Of a stretch of DNA of 64,000 nucleotides, positions 7,992-16,435 are shown piece by piece (positions within the stretch are counted from its first letter, which is position 1; every line of letters starts with the position of its first letter). The position numbers and the translations under genes were made by a program. Under the pieces are notes generated by a model. It made no database searches. It was given only the letters and a program-made list of their open reading frames with translations, and was not told the origin of the DNA. The DNA comes from Phocaeicola fibrisolvens. GTDB lineage: Bacteria; Bacteroidota; Bacteroidia; Bacteroidales; Bacteroidaceae. The stretch is taken from assembly GCF_025567125.1 (NCBI RefSeq), contig NZ_JAOQJI010000013.1, positions 25,603 through 89,602 of the forward strand, in the 5' to 3' direction.

Positions 7992-8963
7992 ATGAACAAC
8001 AAAGAAGATATAAATGAACTGCTGGCCCGTTATTTTGCCAATGAACCACTGACTGTGGCGCAGCGTCGCGAACTGGACGAATGGATGACGGCTCACAAGC
8101 AAGAATTTGAGCAGATGCGAAAAGTGATGAATGCATCGCTGAAAACGACGGATGAGGTGGTCTTTGATGCAGAGAAGGCCTGGCAGAAAATCGAACCTCA
8201 TCTGGAGGAGCGTGCAAAAATAATTCCTTTCAGGCAGAAAGCACGATGGGTCTTTTCTGTGGCGGCTTCCTTGCTGCTGTTGTTGGGAATCGGTGCTTTT
8301 TATTTCTTCCGTTCCACTTCGGATGAGCAGATGATGCGTTATGCGAATACTGGAACGACGGAAAAGCATGTGCTGCTGCCCGACAGCTCGGAAGTGATAC
8401 TGTATCCGGAAGCGACATTGGCATACTGTTTTTCCGGCCGGCAGGAAGGACGACGGGCGGAATTGAAAGGAAAGGCCTTCTTTCAGGTGAAGAAAATGCA
8501 CGGCATACCGTTTAAGGTGGAGACTGACTTGCTGAAAGTAGAGGTGCTGGGTACTTCTTTCCTGGTCGACGTGGCACACAGAGACAAGGCAGGCGTATTT
8601 GTAAAGACTGGGAAGGTACGCGTCAAAGAAGCTTCGGCTGGTGAAGTGGTGATTGAAGCCAATGAAAAAGCGGAATTGAAAAACGGTACGTGGCAGACTG
8701 GAGTAATCCGGAATCCGCAGAGCCTGTTTGGCGAAAAGGAACGGGTATTGGTGTTTGAACAGACTCCGATTGTGGAAGTAGTCAGGGTGGTGGCCGAGAA
8801 AACCGGCATACAAATAGATTTGGGCAAAGGCTTGGAAAAGAACTTGATTACGACTCAAATCCACATCGATGAACCGGACATAGCCGGAGAACTGGCTTTC
8901 CTTTGTGGATGTAAGTGTGAAACATTGGTGAAAGGAAAACATTACAGACTTTATGAAAAGTAA
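7992..8963 (+). CDS. FecR-family anti-sigma factor
   Basis: 323 aa, or 327 aa from a GTG at 7980 that overlaps the sigma gene. The N-terminal cytoplasmic part (NELLARYFANEPLTVAQRRELDEW) should bind sigma, the single membrane helix is WVFSVAASLLLLLGIGAFYFF, and the periplasmic FecR domain includes VLLPDSSEVILYPEATL, KGKAFFQVK and VEVLGTSFLVDV. The C-terminal part should contact the STN domain of the receptor encoded next. The gene overlaps the receptor gene by 11 bp. Confidence 0.9.
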   Translation: MNNKEDINELLARYFANEPLTVAQRRELDEWMTAHKQEFEQMRKVMNASLKTTDEVVFDAEKAWQKIEPHLEERAKIIPFRQKARWVFSVAASLLLLLGIGAFYFFRSTSDEQMMRYANTGTTEKHVLLPDSSEVILYPEATLAYCFSGRQEGRRAELKGKAFFQVKKMHGIPFKVETDLLKVEVLGTSFLVDVAHRDKAGVFVKTGKVRVKEASAGEVVIEANEKAELKNGTWQTGVIRNPQSLFGEKERVLVFEQTPIVEVVRVVAEKTGIQIDLGKGLEKNLITTQIHIDEPDIAGELAFLCGCKCETLVKGKHYRLYEK

Positions 8964-11388
8964 ATGGCTGCTCCTCTTGCTGTGGACGGTGTGTGGAATC
9001 GGACTCCAGAAGATAGAAGGGCAGGAAGTCAAATCAGATAATACGGTAGCGGAAGAGTGGATACAGGTCCATGCCTCTTCCGCTACCGTATTGCAGTGGT
9101 TCAACTGGATAGAAAAGGAAACCGGAATCGTCTTGTCGTATAATCCGGCACAGATTGAGGTGGACAAAGTCTGCCGGGTAGAAAAAGGCGGAAGGATGAC
9201 GGTCGGAGAACTGTTACATCGGATATTGGCCGGTTACCGGGTGCAGACAGCTTTTATTCCTTCCTTGAAACTGGTGATTCAGGCTAGGAAAATAGAGAAC
9301 TATTATGTCAGTGGAACCGTTTGCGAAGAGGAAAGTGAAGAGCGTTTGTATGGCGCCGTGGTCACACTGGAAGACAAGGACGGGAAACAATGGCATACGA
9401 TTTCGGGTGAAAATGGCGTTTTCCGTTTGTACGTACCCGAAGGAATTTATATACAAAAGACATCTTACATGGGGTATACGCCGCAGGTAAGACGTGTCAG
9501 GGTGGAAAAGGATTGCTTTGTCCGCACGTACCTGAAACCGTTGCTTTTTGAGATAGAGGAGGTGACGGTGGAGTCTGGTCGAAAGGAGAACGAGCTGAAT
9601 GAGCTGACTCCTTCCAATCTACTCTCGTTTAGTGGAAATGATTTGTTTTCACAAATCTGGATCTTGCCGGGGGTAACTTCTTCCTTGGCCGGACATAACT
9701 TTATGGTAGACGGAGGGGGATACGATGAGAACCAACTGTTGTTGGACGGCGTACCTGTGTTTCATCCCGGCCATTTCAATTCGCTGCTGCCTGTATTCAA
9801 CGGCGATGCGGTAAAGAACATGGTTTTTCATAAGGGCTTTTTCCCGACCCGACTGGAAGGGCGCATTTCGTCTGTCACAGAAGTAAATTTGAAAGAAGGA
9901 AATAAGGAAGAGCATGTACATACACTTACGTTGGATATGCCGGCGGCTTCAGTCACGCTCGAGGGGCCGATTATCAAGAAAAAAATGTCGTATATGGTAA
10001 GTGCTCGGCGGAGCTGGCTGGATTTCTTTGATGGCCTTTTATCGGAAGAAAACCGCCTGAACCATGCTACTTATGATTACAATGCAAAGCTGTCGTATAG
10101 TTTTTCGCCCGTCAGTACATTGAATTTTTTGGCATACGGTGCCCGAGATAATTTTCATCTTCCGGTTATGGAAAACGGTGATAATGTATCGGTGTTGCGA
10201 TGGGATAACCAGGTGTATCAGTTGTCTTACAGCACGCAGAAAGGGCGGTTGGGAAATTCGACTGCGGTGTTTTATTCGGCGCATACGAACCGGGCACGTG
10301 TAGAGGAACTGGGATATGACCAGGAAGGATATGTACATAGCGGCATCAAGTCGTGGAACGTGACAACAGATTTCAGTTATTCGCTGGAAAATCTGTTCCA
10401 AGCCCGTTGGGGAGCTAAATATACGTATGAAGTATATGATTTGGCTACCATGGGGGCAAAATTGCTGGTGAGACATGAACCGGTGAGCCAGGTGTCGTTA
10501 TATTATGACAATCTGTTGCGAATTTCTCCCAATTTTTCTGTACAAGTTGGAGTACATGGAGTGGGCTATCTGCCGCAGCATCATCGGTCGTACTATAGCA
10601 TTCAGCCTCGGCTGTCGGTGAAGTATTTCTTGTGTGAGAAAGACCTGCTTTATCTGAATTTCTCTAAAATGGAACAGTTCTATCATTACCTCCGTTTTGA
10701 TAACCTGTCATTGCCTACTGATTTTCGCATGCCAAGTATTGATGGATTCAAGCCACGTTCTTCGGAGCATTATGAGGTGGGTTGGAAGCATTTCCTTGAA
10801 GACGGACAGGTGGAGGTTTCCGTGTATTATAAGACGCGCAGGAACGTGCTGGCTCTTCGGCCGGATGCTTGGATAGAAGATAATCAGTGGCAGCAGTATC
10901 TGATGGTTGGAAGAGGAGACAGCTATGGAGTAAAAGGATATTTCTATAAAAACTGGAAGCATTGGAACTTGCAGCTTTCGTATGCTTATACCCGAAGTCG
11001 GGAATGGTTTAAAGAGTTGTCGGAAAAAGGGAAAATGCCTTCTTTGTATGATATACCTCATCAGTTGGGGGGAGCTGTATCTTATCGGGTGAATACTCAC
11101 TCTTCTTTTTCTGTGGGAGGTATGCTGCGTTCCGGAAAGGTGACGCAGTTGGATGATTTTTTTGATCCGTTGTCGTTTGAAGATTTTCGTGGAAAGCGGG
11201 ATCCGCTCAACTATCGGGTGGATGTGGGGTATTCCTATCGGAAATCCTTTGGCGAGAAACTGCTGTTGCTTCGTCTGGGCATATATAATGTGGTGGGAAA
11301 TCCTTCAGAGGAAGACATCCTGAACTTTTATTCTGTGCATTGGCGTAGCAACTGTTTGCCGTATGGAAGTATCAGCTTTAAGTTCTGA
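8953..11388 (+). CDS. STN-domain TonB-dependent outer-membrane receptor
   Basis: 811 aa. Domains in order: signal peptide (1-23), STN signalling domain (about 36-110, NWIEKETGIVLSYNP), carboxypeptidase-regulatory-like domain (115-195), plug (about 200-330, with MVDGGGYDENQLLLDGVPVF) and a barrel ending SISFKF. The STN domain and the sigma/FecR pair upstream point to a transducer that switches on its own transcription when substrate binds. No SusD-like lipoprotein follows, so a polysaccharide role is not indicated; the substrate is unknown. A perfect 18-bp inverted repeat lies in codons about 30-47. The product is short for a SusC protein. Confidence 0.88.
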   Translation: MKSKWLLLLLWTVCGIGLQKIEGQEVKSDNTVAEEWIQVHASSATVLQWFNWIEKETGIVLSYNPAQIEVDKVCRVEKGGRMTVGELLHRILAGYRVQTAFIPSLKLVIQARKIENYYVSGTVCEEESEERLYGAVVTLEDKDGKQWHTISGENGVFRLYVPEGIYIQKTSYMGYTPQVRRVRVEKDCFVRTYLKPLLFEIEEVTVESGRKENELNELTPSNLLSFSGNDLFSQIWILPGVTSSLAGHNFMVDGGGYDENQLLLDGVPVFHPGHFNSLLPVFNGDAVKNMVFHKGFFPTRLEGRISSVTEVNLKEGNKEEHVHTLTLDMPAASVTLEGPIIKKKMSYMVSARRSWLDFFDGLLSEENRLNHATYDYNAKLSYSFSPVSTLNFLAYGARDNFHLPVMENGDNVSVLRWDNQVYQLSYSTQKGRLGNSTAVFYSAHTNRARVEELGYDQEGYVHSGIKSWNVTTDFSYSLENLFQARWGAKYTYEVYDLATMGAKLLVRHEPVSQVSLYYDNLLRISPNFSVQVGVHGVGYLPQHHRSYYSIQPRLSVKYFLCEKDLLYLNFSKMEQFYHYLRFDNLSLPTDFRMPSIDGFKPRSSEHYEVGWKHFLEDGQVEVSVYYKTRRNVLALRPDAWIEDNQWQQYLMVGRGDSYGVKGYFYKNWKHWNLQLSYAYTRSREWFKELSEKGKMPSLYDIPHQLGGAVSYRVNTHSSFSVGGMLRSGKVTQLDDFFDPLSFEDFRGKRDPLNYRVDVGYSYRKSFGEKLLLLRLGIYNVVGNPSEEDILNFYSVHWRSNCLPYGSISFKF
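9040..9092. repeat. Perfect 18-bp inverted repeat inside the receptor gene
   Basis: Left arm AATACGGTAGCGGAAGAG (9040-9057) and right arm CTCTTCCGCTACCGTATT (9075-9092) are exact reverse complements with a 17-nt loop. The loop contains a further 4-bp pairing, TGGA with TCCA. In protein terms the arms encode NTVAEE and SSATVL, just before and at the start of the STN domain. Confidence 0.95.
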
Positions 11389-11446
11389 ACCGTGAATTCT
11401 TGTTCCATTCTTCGTCTTTTTGTGTGCATATTCGAACCGGATTGAT

Positions 11447-11454
11447 TATTTTTG
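11447..11454 (+). promoter_or_regulatory. -7 box (TATTTTTG) for mfd
   Basis: TATTTTTG matches TAnnTTTG and lies 20 bp before the ATG at 11475. It falls inside the longest open frame, which argues for the shorter start of mfd. Confidence 0.6.
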
Positions 11455-11474
11455 CAACATCTATTGATGGAACG

Positions 11475-14400
11475 ATGAGTATAAAAGAGCTTCAAGACAT
11501 CTATGCCAAACATCCCAATGTATCTGGTTTGGCTTCTTTGTGTAGGAATAAGAGTGTAAAAAATGTATTTTTGGAAGGCATGCACGGGTCGTGCGCTTCT
11601 TTGTTTGCCTCGGCTTTTGTCAAGTCGGTGCCGGGTGTCTATGTGTTTATCTTGAATGACCTGGAGGAAGCCGGGTATTTTTACCATGACATGGTGCAGG
11701 TGAACGGAGATGCAGATATCCTGTTTTTTCCGTCTTCCTACCGTCGGGCCATTAAGTACGGACAGAAGGATGCGGCCAATGAGATTCTTCGTACGGAAGT
11801 ACTGAGCCGGCTGGAACGGCAAGACCCTGTGGCGGTAGTGACTTATCCGGAAGCTTTGGCCGAGAAGGTGGTTTCCCGCAAACAACTTTCGGCTTCTACG
11901 CTTACACTGAAAGTGGGGCAGAAGGAAGACACAGGAAAGCTTATGGAAAAACTTTCCAGCTATGGTTTTGAACATGTGGACTATGTGTACGAACCGGGAC
12001 AGTTTGCCTTACGAGGAAGTATCCTGGATGTCTATTCCTTTGCATCGGAATATCCTTATCGAATCGACTTCTTCGGCGATGAGATTGACAGCATCCGTAC
12101 GTTTGAAGTCGAGACGCAGCTGTCGAAAGAGAAAAAGGAGTCGGTGAGCATTGTACCCGAATTGTCCACTTCGGAAGGGTCGGATATTTGTTTTCTGGAT
12201 TTTATACCTAAGGAAACGATTCTGTGGGTGAAAGACTTGCTTTGGGTACGAGAACACATTCAGTCTGTACATGAGGATACTCTTTCTCCTCAGGCATTGA
12301 AAGCCTACGAAGGAGAGCAGACGGAGTTGATGAATCTTTCCCAAAAACTGATTGACGGGGCCGAGTTTACGGTGCGTGCCTTGGAGTTTTTCCGGGTTGA
12401 TTTCGGGCATAAGGCCATAGGAACTCCTCAGGCACGGCTTGCTTTCGAAACTTCCGTGCAGCCTATTTTCCATAAGAATTTTGATTTGGTATCTAGCTCT
12501 TTCACGGACTTTCTGCAAAGGGGATACCGTTTGTATATCTGTTCGGATAGTGCCAAACAGACAGAGCGATTGAAAGATATCTTTCAGGAAAGAGGAGATC
12601 AGATTACGTTTGAACCGGTGGACCGTACGTTGCACGAGGGATTTGTGGACCATTCTTTACGGATATGTGTGTTTACAGACCATCAGATATTCGACCGTTT
12701 CCATAAATACAACCTCCGAAGTGACAAAGCCCGTAGCGGAAAGGTGGCCTTGTCACTAAAGGAACTGAACACGTTTGAGCCGGGGGATTATGTGGTGCAT
12801 ATCGACCATGGTATCGGCCGTTTTGCGGGACTGGTGCGCATTCCGAACGGGAATACTACGCAGGAGGTCATCAAACTGGTGTATCAGAATGACGACGTGG
12901 TGTTTGTGTCCATTCATTCGTTGCATAAAATCTCGAAGTACAAAGGAAAGGAAGGCGAACAGCCGCGTATCAGCAAACTGGGAACCGGTGCATGGGAGAA
13001 AATCAAGGAACGGACGAAGACCAAGATTAAGGACATTGCCCGCGATTTGATTAAGCTGTATTCGCAGCGTAAACAGGAAAAAGGATTTAAATACAGTCCC
13101 GACAGCTTCTTGCAGCATGAATTGGAAGCCAGCTTCTTGTACGAGGATACACCCGACCAGCTGAAGGCGACACAGGAAGTGAAGGCGGACATGGAGAGTG
13201 ACAAGCCGATGGACCGTCTGGTGTGTGGGGACGTAGGCTTCGGTAAGACGGAGGTGGCCATCCGGGCTGCTTTCAAGGCAGTGGCCGACAACAAGCAGGT
13301 AGCGGTACTGGTGCCGACCACGGTGTTGGCTTTCCAGCATTATCAAACGTTTAAGAAGCGTCTGGAGGGAATGCCTTGCAAGGTGGAATACCTGAGCCGT
13401 GCGCGGACAGCCAAAGAAACCAGCCGTATTCTGAAGGAACTGGCCGAAGGAAGCATCAATATACTCATTGGTACGCACAAGATTATCGGGAAGAGTGTGA
13501 AGTTCAAGGACCTGGGATTGCTGATTATTGACGAGGAGCAGAAGTTCGGGGTGAGCGTGAAAGAGAAACTCCGTCAGATAAAGGTGAACGTGGATACATT
13601 GACCATGACGGCCACGCCGATTCCGCGTACGCTTCAGTTCTCACTGATGGGAGCCCGTGACTTGTCGGTTATCCAGACTCCGCCGCCCAACCGGTATCCG
13701 ATTCAGACAGAGGTGCATACCTTTAATGAGGAAATCATTACCGAGGCCATCAACTTTGAAATGAGCCGTAACGGACAGGTCTTTTTTGTGAACAACCGGA
13801 TTCAGAACCTGGGGGAACTGAAGGCCATGATTCAGCGGAATATTCCGGACTGCCGGGTGTGCATCGGACACGGACAGATGCAACCGGAGGAACTGGAAAA
13901 GATTATCTTCGATTTTGTCAACTATGACTACGATGTGCTGCTGGCTACGACTATCATTGAGAGTGGTATCGACATTCCCAATGCCAATACCATCATCATC
14001 AACCAGGCGCAGAATTTTGGATTGAGCGACCTGCATCAGATGCGGGGGCGTGTGGGACGAAGCAACAAGAAAGCTTTCTGCTATTTGCTGGCTCCTCCTT
14101 TATCGTCTTTGACTCCCGAAGCCAAGCGCCGTTTGCAGGCCATCGAGAATTTCAGCGATTTGGGAAGCGGCATTCACATTGCCATGCAGGATTTGGACAT
14201 CCGTGGGGCCGGTAACATGCTGGGAGCCGAACAGAGCGGATTCATTGCCGACTTGGGATATGAAACTTATCAGAAGATTCTGAACGAGGCGGTGACCGAA
14301 TTGAAAAACGAAGAGTTTGCCGACTTGTATGCGGACGAAATCAAGGCCGGCGAAGAGAAAATCAGCGGTGAAGAGTTCGTGGATGAATGTACCGTGGAAA

Positions 14401-14852
14401 GTGACCTGGAGTTGCTGTTCCCGAATGAATACATTCCGAGCAGCAGTGAGCGTATGCTGTTGTACCGGGAGCTGGACAAACTGGAACTGGACAAGGATGT
14501 GGAGGCGTTCAGGGCCCGATTGCTCGACCGCTTTGGCAAGATTCCTCCCGAAGGAGAAGAGTTGCTGCGCATCGTGCCGTTGAGGCGGCTGGCCAAGCGC
14601 CTCGGAGTGGAGAAAGTGGTGTTGAAAGCCCAGCGTATGACCCTCTTTTTTGTCAGCAACCTGGACAGTCCGTATTATCAGAGTATGGCTTTTGGAAAGA
14701 TTATTGCGTATATGTCCAAGAATCCTCGTTACTGCAATTTGCGGGAACAGAACGGACGTCGGAGCATGGTAGTTTCCAAGGTGACCAACGTGAAAGATGC
14801 AGTCAGCATCCTGCAGGAAATTGTCAGCCTGGACGGAGAAAAGGCTCAGTAG
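11475..14852 (+). CDS. mfd: Transcription-repair coupling factor Mfd
   Basis: 1125 aa. Removes RNA polymerase stalled at DNA lesions and recruits UvrA. Order: UvrB-like N-terminal domains, RNA-polymerase-interacting domain (GDYVVHIDHGIGRFAGL, near residue 440), superfamily 2 translocase with Walker A GDVGFGKTE, Walker B LLIIDEEQKFGV, motif III TMTATPIPRTL and motif VI QMRGRVGRS, then the TRCF C-terminal domain. The frame is open upstream to 11400, but the -7 box at 11447-11454 and the MSIKELQDIY start support 11475. Single gene after the TonB receptor. Confidence 0.95.
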   Translation: MSIKELQDIYAKHPNVSGLASLCRNKSVKNVFLEGMHGSCASLFASAFVKSVPGVYVFILNDLEEAGYFYHDMVQVNGDADILFFPSSYRRAIKYGQKDAANEILRTEVLSRLERQDPVAVVTYPEALAEKVVSRKQLSASTLTLKVGQKEDTGKLMEKLSSYGFEHVDYVYEPGQFALRGSILDVYSFASEYPYRIDFFGDEIDSIRTFEVETQLSKEKKESVSIVPELSTSEGSDICFLDFIPKETILWVKDLLWVREHIQSVHEDTLSPQALKAYEGEQTELMNLSQKLIDGAEFTVRALEFFRVDFGHKAIGTPQARLAFETSVQPIFHKNFDLVSSSFTDFLQRGYRLYICSDSAKQTERLKDIFQERGDQITFEPVDRTLHEGFVDHSLRICVFTDHQIFDRFHKYNLRSDKARSGKVALSLKELNTFEPGDYVVHIDHGIGRFAGLVRIPNGNTTQEVIKLVYQNDDVVFVSIHSLHKISKYKGKEGEQPRISKLGTGAWEKIKERTKTKIKDIARDLIKLYSQRKQEKGFKYSPDSFLQHELEASFLYEDTPDQLKATQEVKADMESDKPMDRLVCGDVGFGKTEVAIRAAFKAVADNKQVAVLVPTTVLAFQHYQTFKKRLEGMPCKVEYLSRARTAKETSRILKELAEGSINILIGTHKIIGKSVKFKDLGLLIIDEEQKFGVSVKEKLRQIKVNVDTLTMTATPIPRTLQFSLMGARDLSVIQTPPPNRYPIQTEVHTFNEEIITEAINFEMSRNGQVFFVNNRIQNLGELKAMIQRNIPDCRVCIGHGQMQPEELEKIIFDFVNYDYDVLLATTIIESGIDIPNANTIIINQAQNFGLSDLHQMRGRVGRSNKKAFCYLLAPPLSSLTPEAKRRLQAIENFSDLGSGIHIAMQDLDIRGAGNMLGAEQSGFIADLGYETYQKILNEAVTELKNEEFADLYADEIKAGEEKISGEEFVDECTVESDLELLFPNEYIPSSSERMLLYRELDKLELDKDVEAFRARLLDRFGKIPPEGEELLRIVPLRRLAKRLGVEKVVLKAQRMTLFFVSNLDSPYYQSMAFGKIIAYMSKNPRYCNLREQNGRRSMVVSKVTNVKDAVSILQEIVSLDGEKAQ

Positions 14853-14989
14853 GCCCCGGTTGTCTCAATCGGGTGACAGTGGAATTGCATTTTTGTTTCA
14901 GTAAGCTTGGGATGATTCTTTTTCGGGTCGGAAGAGAAAGACCGGGAGGAATAAACGGCTATTTTTATGCCTCAAATTCAAAAAGGCTT

Positions 14990-16273
14990 ATGAGAAAAAT
15001 AGGATGGATACTGCCGTTTCTGGTTTTCCCTCTGTGCATGCAGGGGCAGACGGCACGTGAAGAGATTGATGAGAATCCGGCACTGGCGGGAGGAAAATAC
15101 TATGCCTATGAGGCACCCGATGGGCAACTTACCCTAGCTCCCGCGGGTTATACTCCTTTTTATATATCGATGTTTGCCCGTCATGGTTCGCGTTATCTGA
15201 CGAAGGAAAAGAAATACACTCAGCCTTTGTCGCTTCTCCTTGCAGCGGATGAGGCCGGGGTGCTGACCGCAGACGGAAAGCGGGCATTGAAGGTGGTGGC
15301 TGCTTTGGCGCAGGAAGCCGAAGCACGTTATGGCGAACTGACGCCGAAAGGGGCGCGGCAACACCGGGAGCTAATAGACCGGATGTACCGGCATTATCCG
15401 GAGGTGTTCGCTGACGGTGTGCATGTGGATGCACGCTCTACCTATAAGACACGTGCCTTCCTTTCCATGGCAGCGGGTTGTGTGGAATTGAAGGGGTTGA
15501 ACCCCAAGCTGCACATCACCACACAGGCCAGTGAGGCAGATGCCTATTATATAAAGTACAAGAATCCTTTGTATGAAGCACAGCATTTGGAGAACAGTGA
15601 CTCGGTGTATCGTGTGGCAGATAGCGTGTATGTGCATCCGGCACGCTTGATGAGACAGCTGTTTCGTGATTCTTCTTATGTAGAGGCTCATATACAGCCG
15701 GTGAAGTTGATGACAGACTTGTTTGAATTGCACGGCATCAGCCAGAGCAGCGACCGTCAGCCCGATTTGTCTTTCCTGTTCACTCCGCAGGAACGGTATG
15801 ATTTGTGGCAGCGCAACAACTTTGAATGGTACTATGAGAAAGGGGCTTCCCCATTGAGTGACGGCTGCATGTACAAGCTCGAAAAAAATCTGTTGAAGAA
15901 TTTCATTGAAACGGCCGATACCGTGATTGCTTCCCGAAAGAATGGGGTGACGTTGCGTTATGGGCACGACACGAACCTGGCTCCTTTGGCGGTACTGATG
16001 GGCATCAATGACTTGCAGGCTTCCACGGCAGACTGGCAGCGTATTGCAGATACGTACCGTACCTATCGTATCATTCCGATGTGTGGAAATGTGCAACTGA
16101 TATTCTACCGTAAGAAAGGGGTGAAAGAGGTGCTGGTCAAGGTGCTGTTGAACGAACGCGAGGTGAAATTGCCGCTTCCCAGTGAGATAGCTCCCTATTA
16201 TGCATGGAAAGAGGTACGGAGATACTGGAAAAAAGTGGTGGAAAGCATTCAGCTTCCGGCAGAGATGAAGTAG
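14990..16273 (+). CDS. Secreted histidine phosphatase (MINPP/phytase-like)
   Basis: 427 aa with signal peptide (MRKIGWILPFLVFPLCMQGQ). Branch 2 histidine phosphatase: the nucleophile motif RHGSR is at residues 64-68 and the probable proton-donor pair HD lies in YGHDTN near residue 325. The opening ENPALAGGKYYAY and GYTPFYIS resembles the Bacteroides MINPP-like proteins. Likely releases phosphate from inositol phosphates or other phosphomonoesters in the periplasm or outside the cell. MINPPs usually carry HAE at the donor site whereas bacterial phytases carry HD, so substrate is uncertain. The frame extends up to 14873, but the ATG at 14990 gives the signal peptide. Upstream of the phosphate-type TonB locus. 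Confidence 0.8.
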   Translation: MRKIGWILPFLVFPLCMQGQTAREEIDENPALAGGKYYAYEAPDGQLTLAPAGYTPFYISMFARHGSRYLTKEKKYTQPLSLLLAADEAGVLTADGKRALKVVAALAQEAEARYGELTPKGARQHRELIDRMYRHYPEVFADGVHVDARSTYKTRAFLSMAAGCVELKGLNPKLHITTQASEADAYYIKYKNPLYEAQHLENSDSVYRVADSVYVHPARLMRQLFRDSSYVEAHIQPVKLMTDLFELHGISQSSDRQPDLSFLFTPQERYDLWQRNNFEWYYEKGASPLSDGCMYKLEKNLLKNFIETADTVIASRKNGVTLRYGHDTNLAPLAVLMGINDLQASTADWQRIADTYRTYRIIPMCGNVQLIFYRKKGVKEVLVKVLLNEREVKLPLPSEIAPYYAWKEVRRYWKKVVESIQLPAEMK

Positions 16274-16300
16274 TCTGGAGGCATTATACATATTGTAAGG

Positions 16301-16337
16301 AGAGGTATTTCTTTTTGAAAGGGATACCTCTTTTTTT
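16301..16337 (+). terminator. Rho-independent terminator after the histidine phosphatase
   Basis: Perfect 8-bp arms AGAGGTAT (16301-16308) and ATACCTCT (16324-16331) are followed by a T-run to 16337, 28 bp past the stop codon. Confidence 0.85.
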
Positions 16338-16408
16338 ATGTACGTATCTCTTGCCTAAATGTAACAGAAAAGAAATTTCTATGCAATAAGGATGAAAATA
16401 GGATGGGA

Positions 16409-16416
16409 TACTTTTG
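16409..16416 (+). promoter_or_regulatory. -7 box (TACTTTTG) for the TonB receptor/lipoprotein unit
   Basis: TACTTTTG lies 20 bp before the receptor ATG and directly follows the terminator of the phosphatase gene, so the receptor has its own promoter. Confidence 0.65.
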
Positions 16417-16435
16417 CGGCAAATAAGAAAAGGAA

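Noticed and set aside
8953..11388. SusC of a polysaccharide utilisation locus
   Set aside because: Too short for a SusC, no SusD partner and no carbohydrate enzymes follow; mfd is next.
11400..11474. N-terminal extension of Mfd
   Set aside because: Overlaps the promoter box; Mfd proteins begin with the segment found from 11475.
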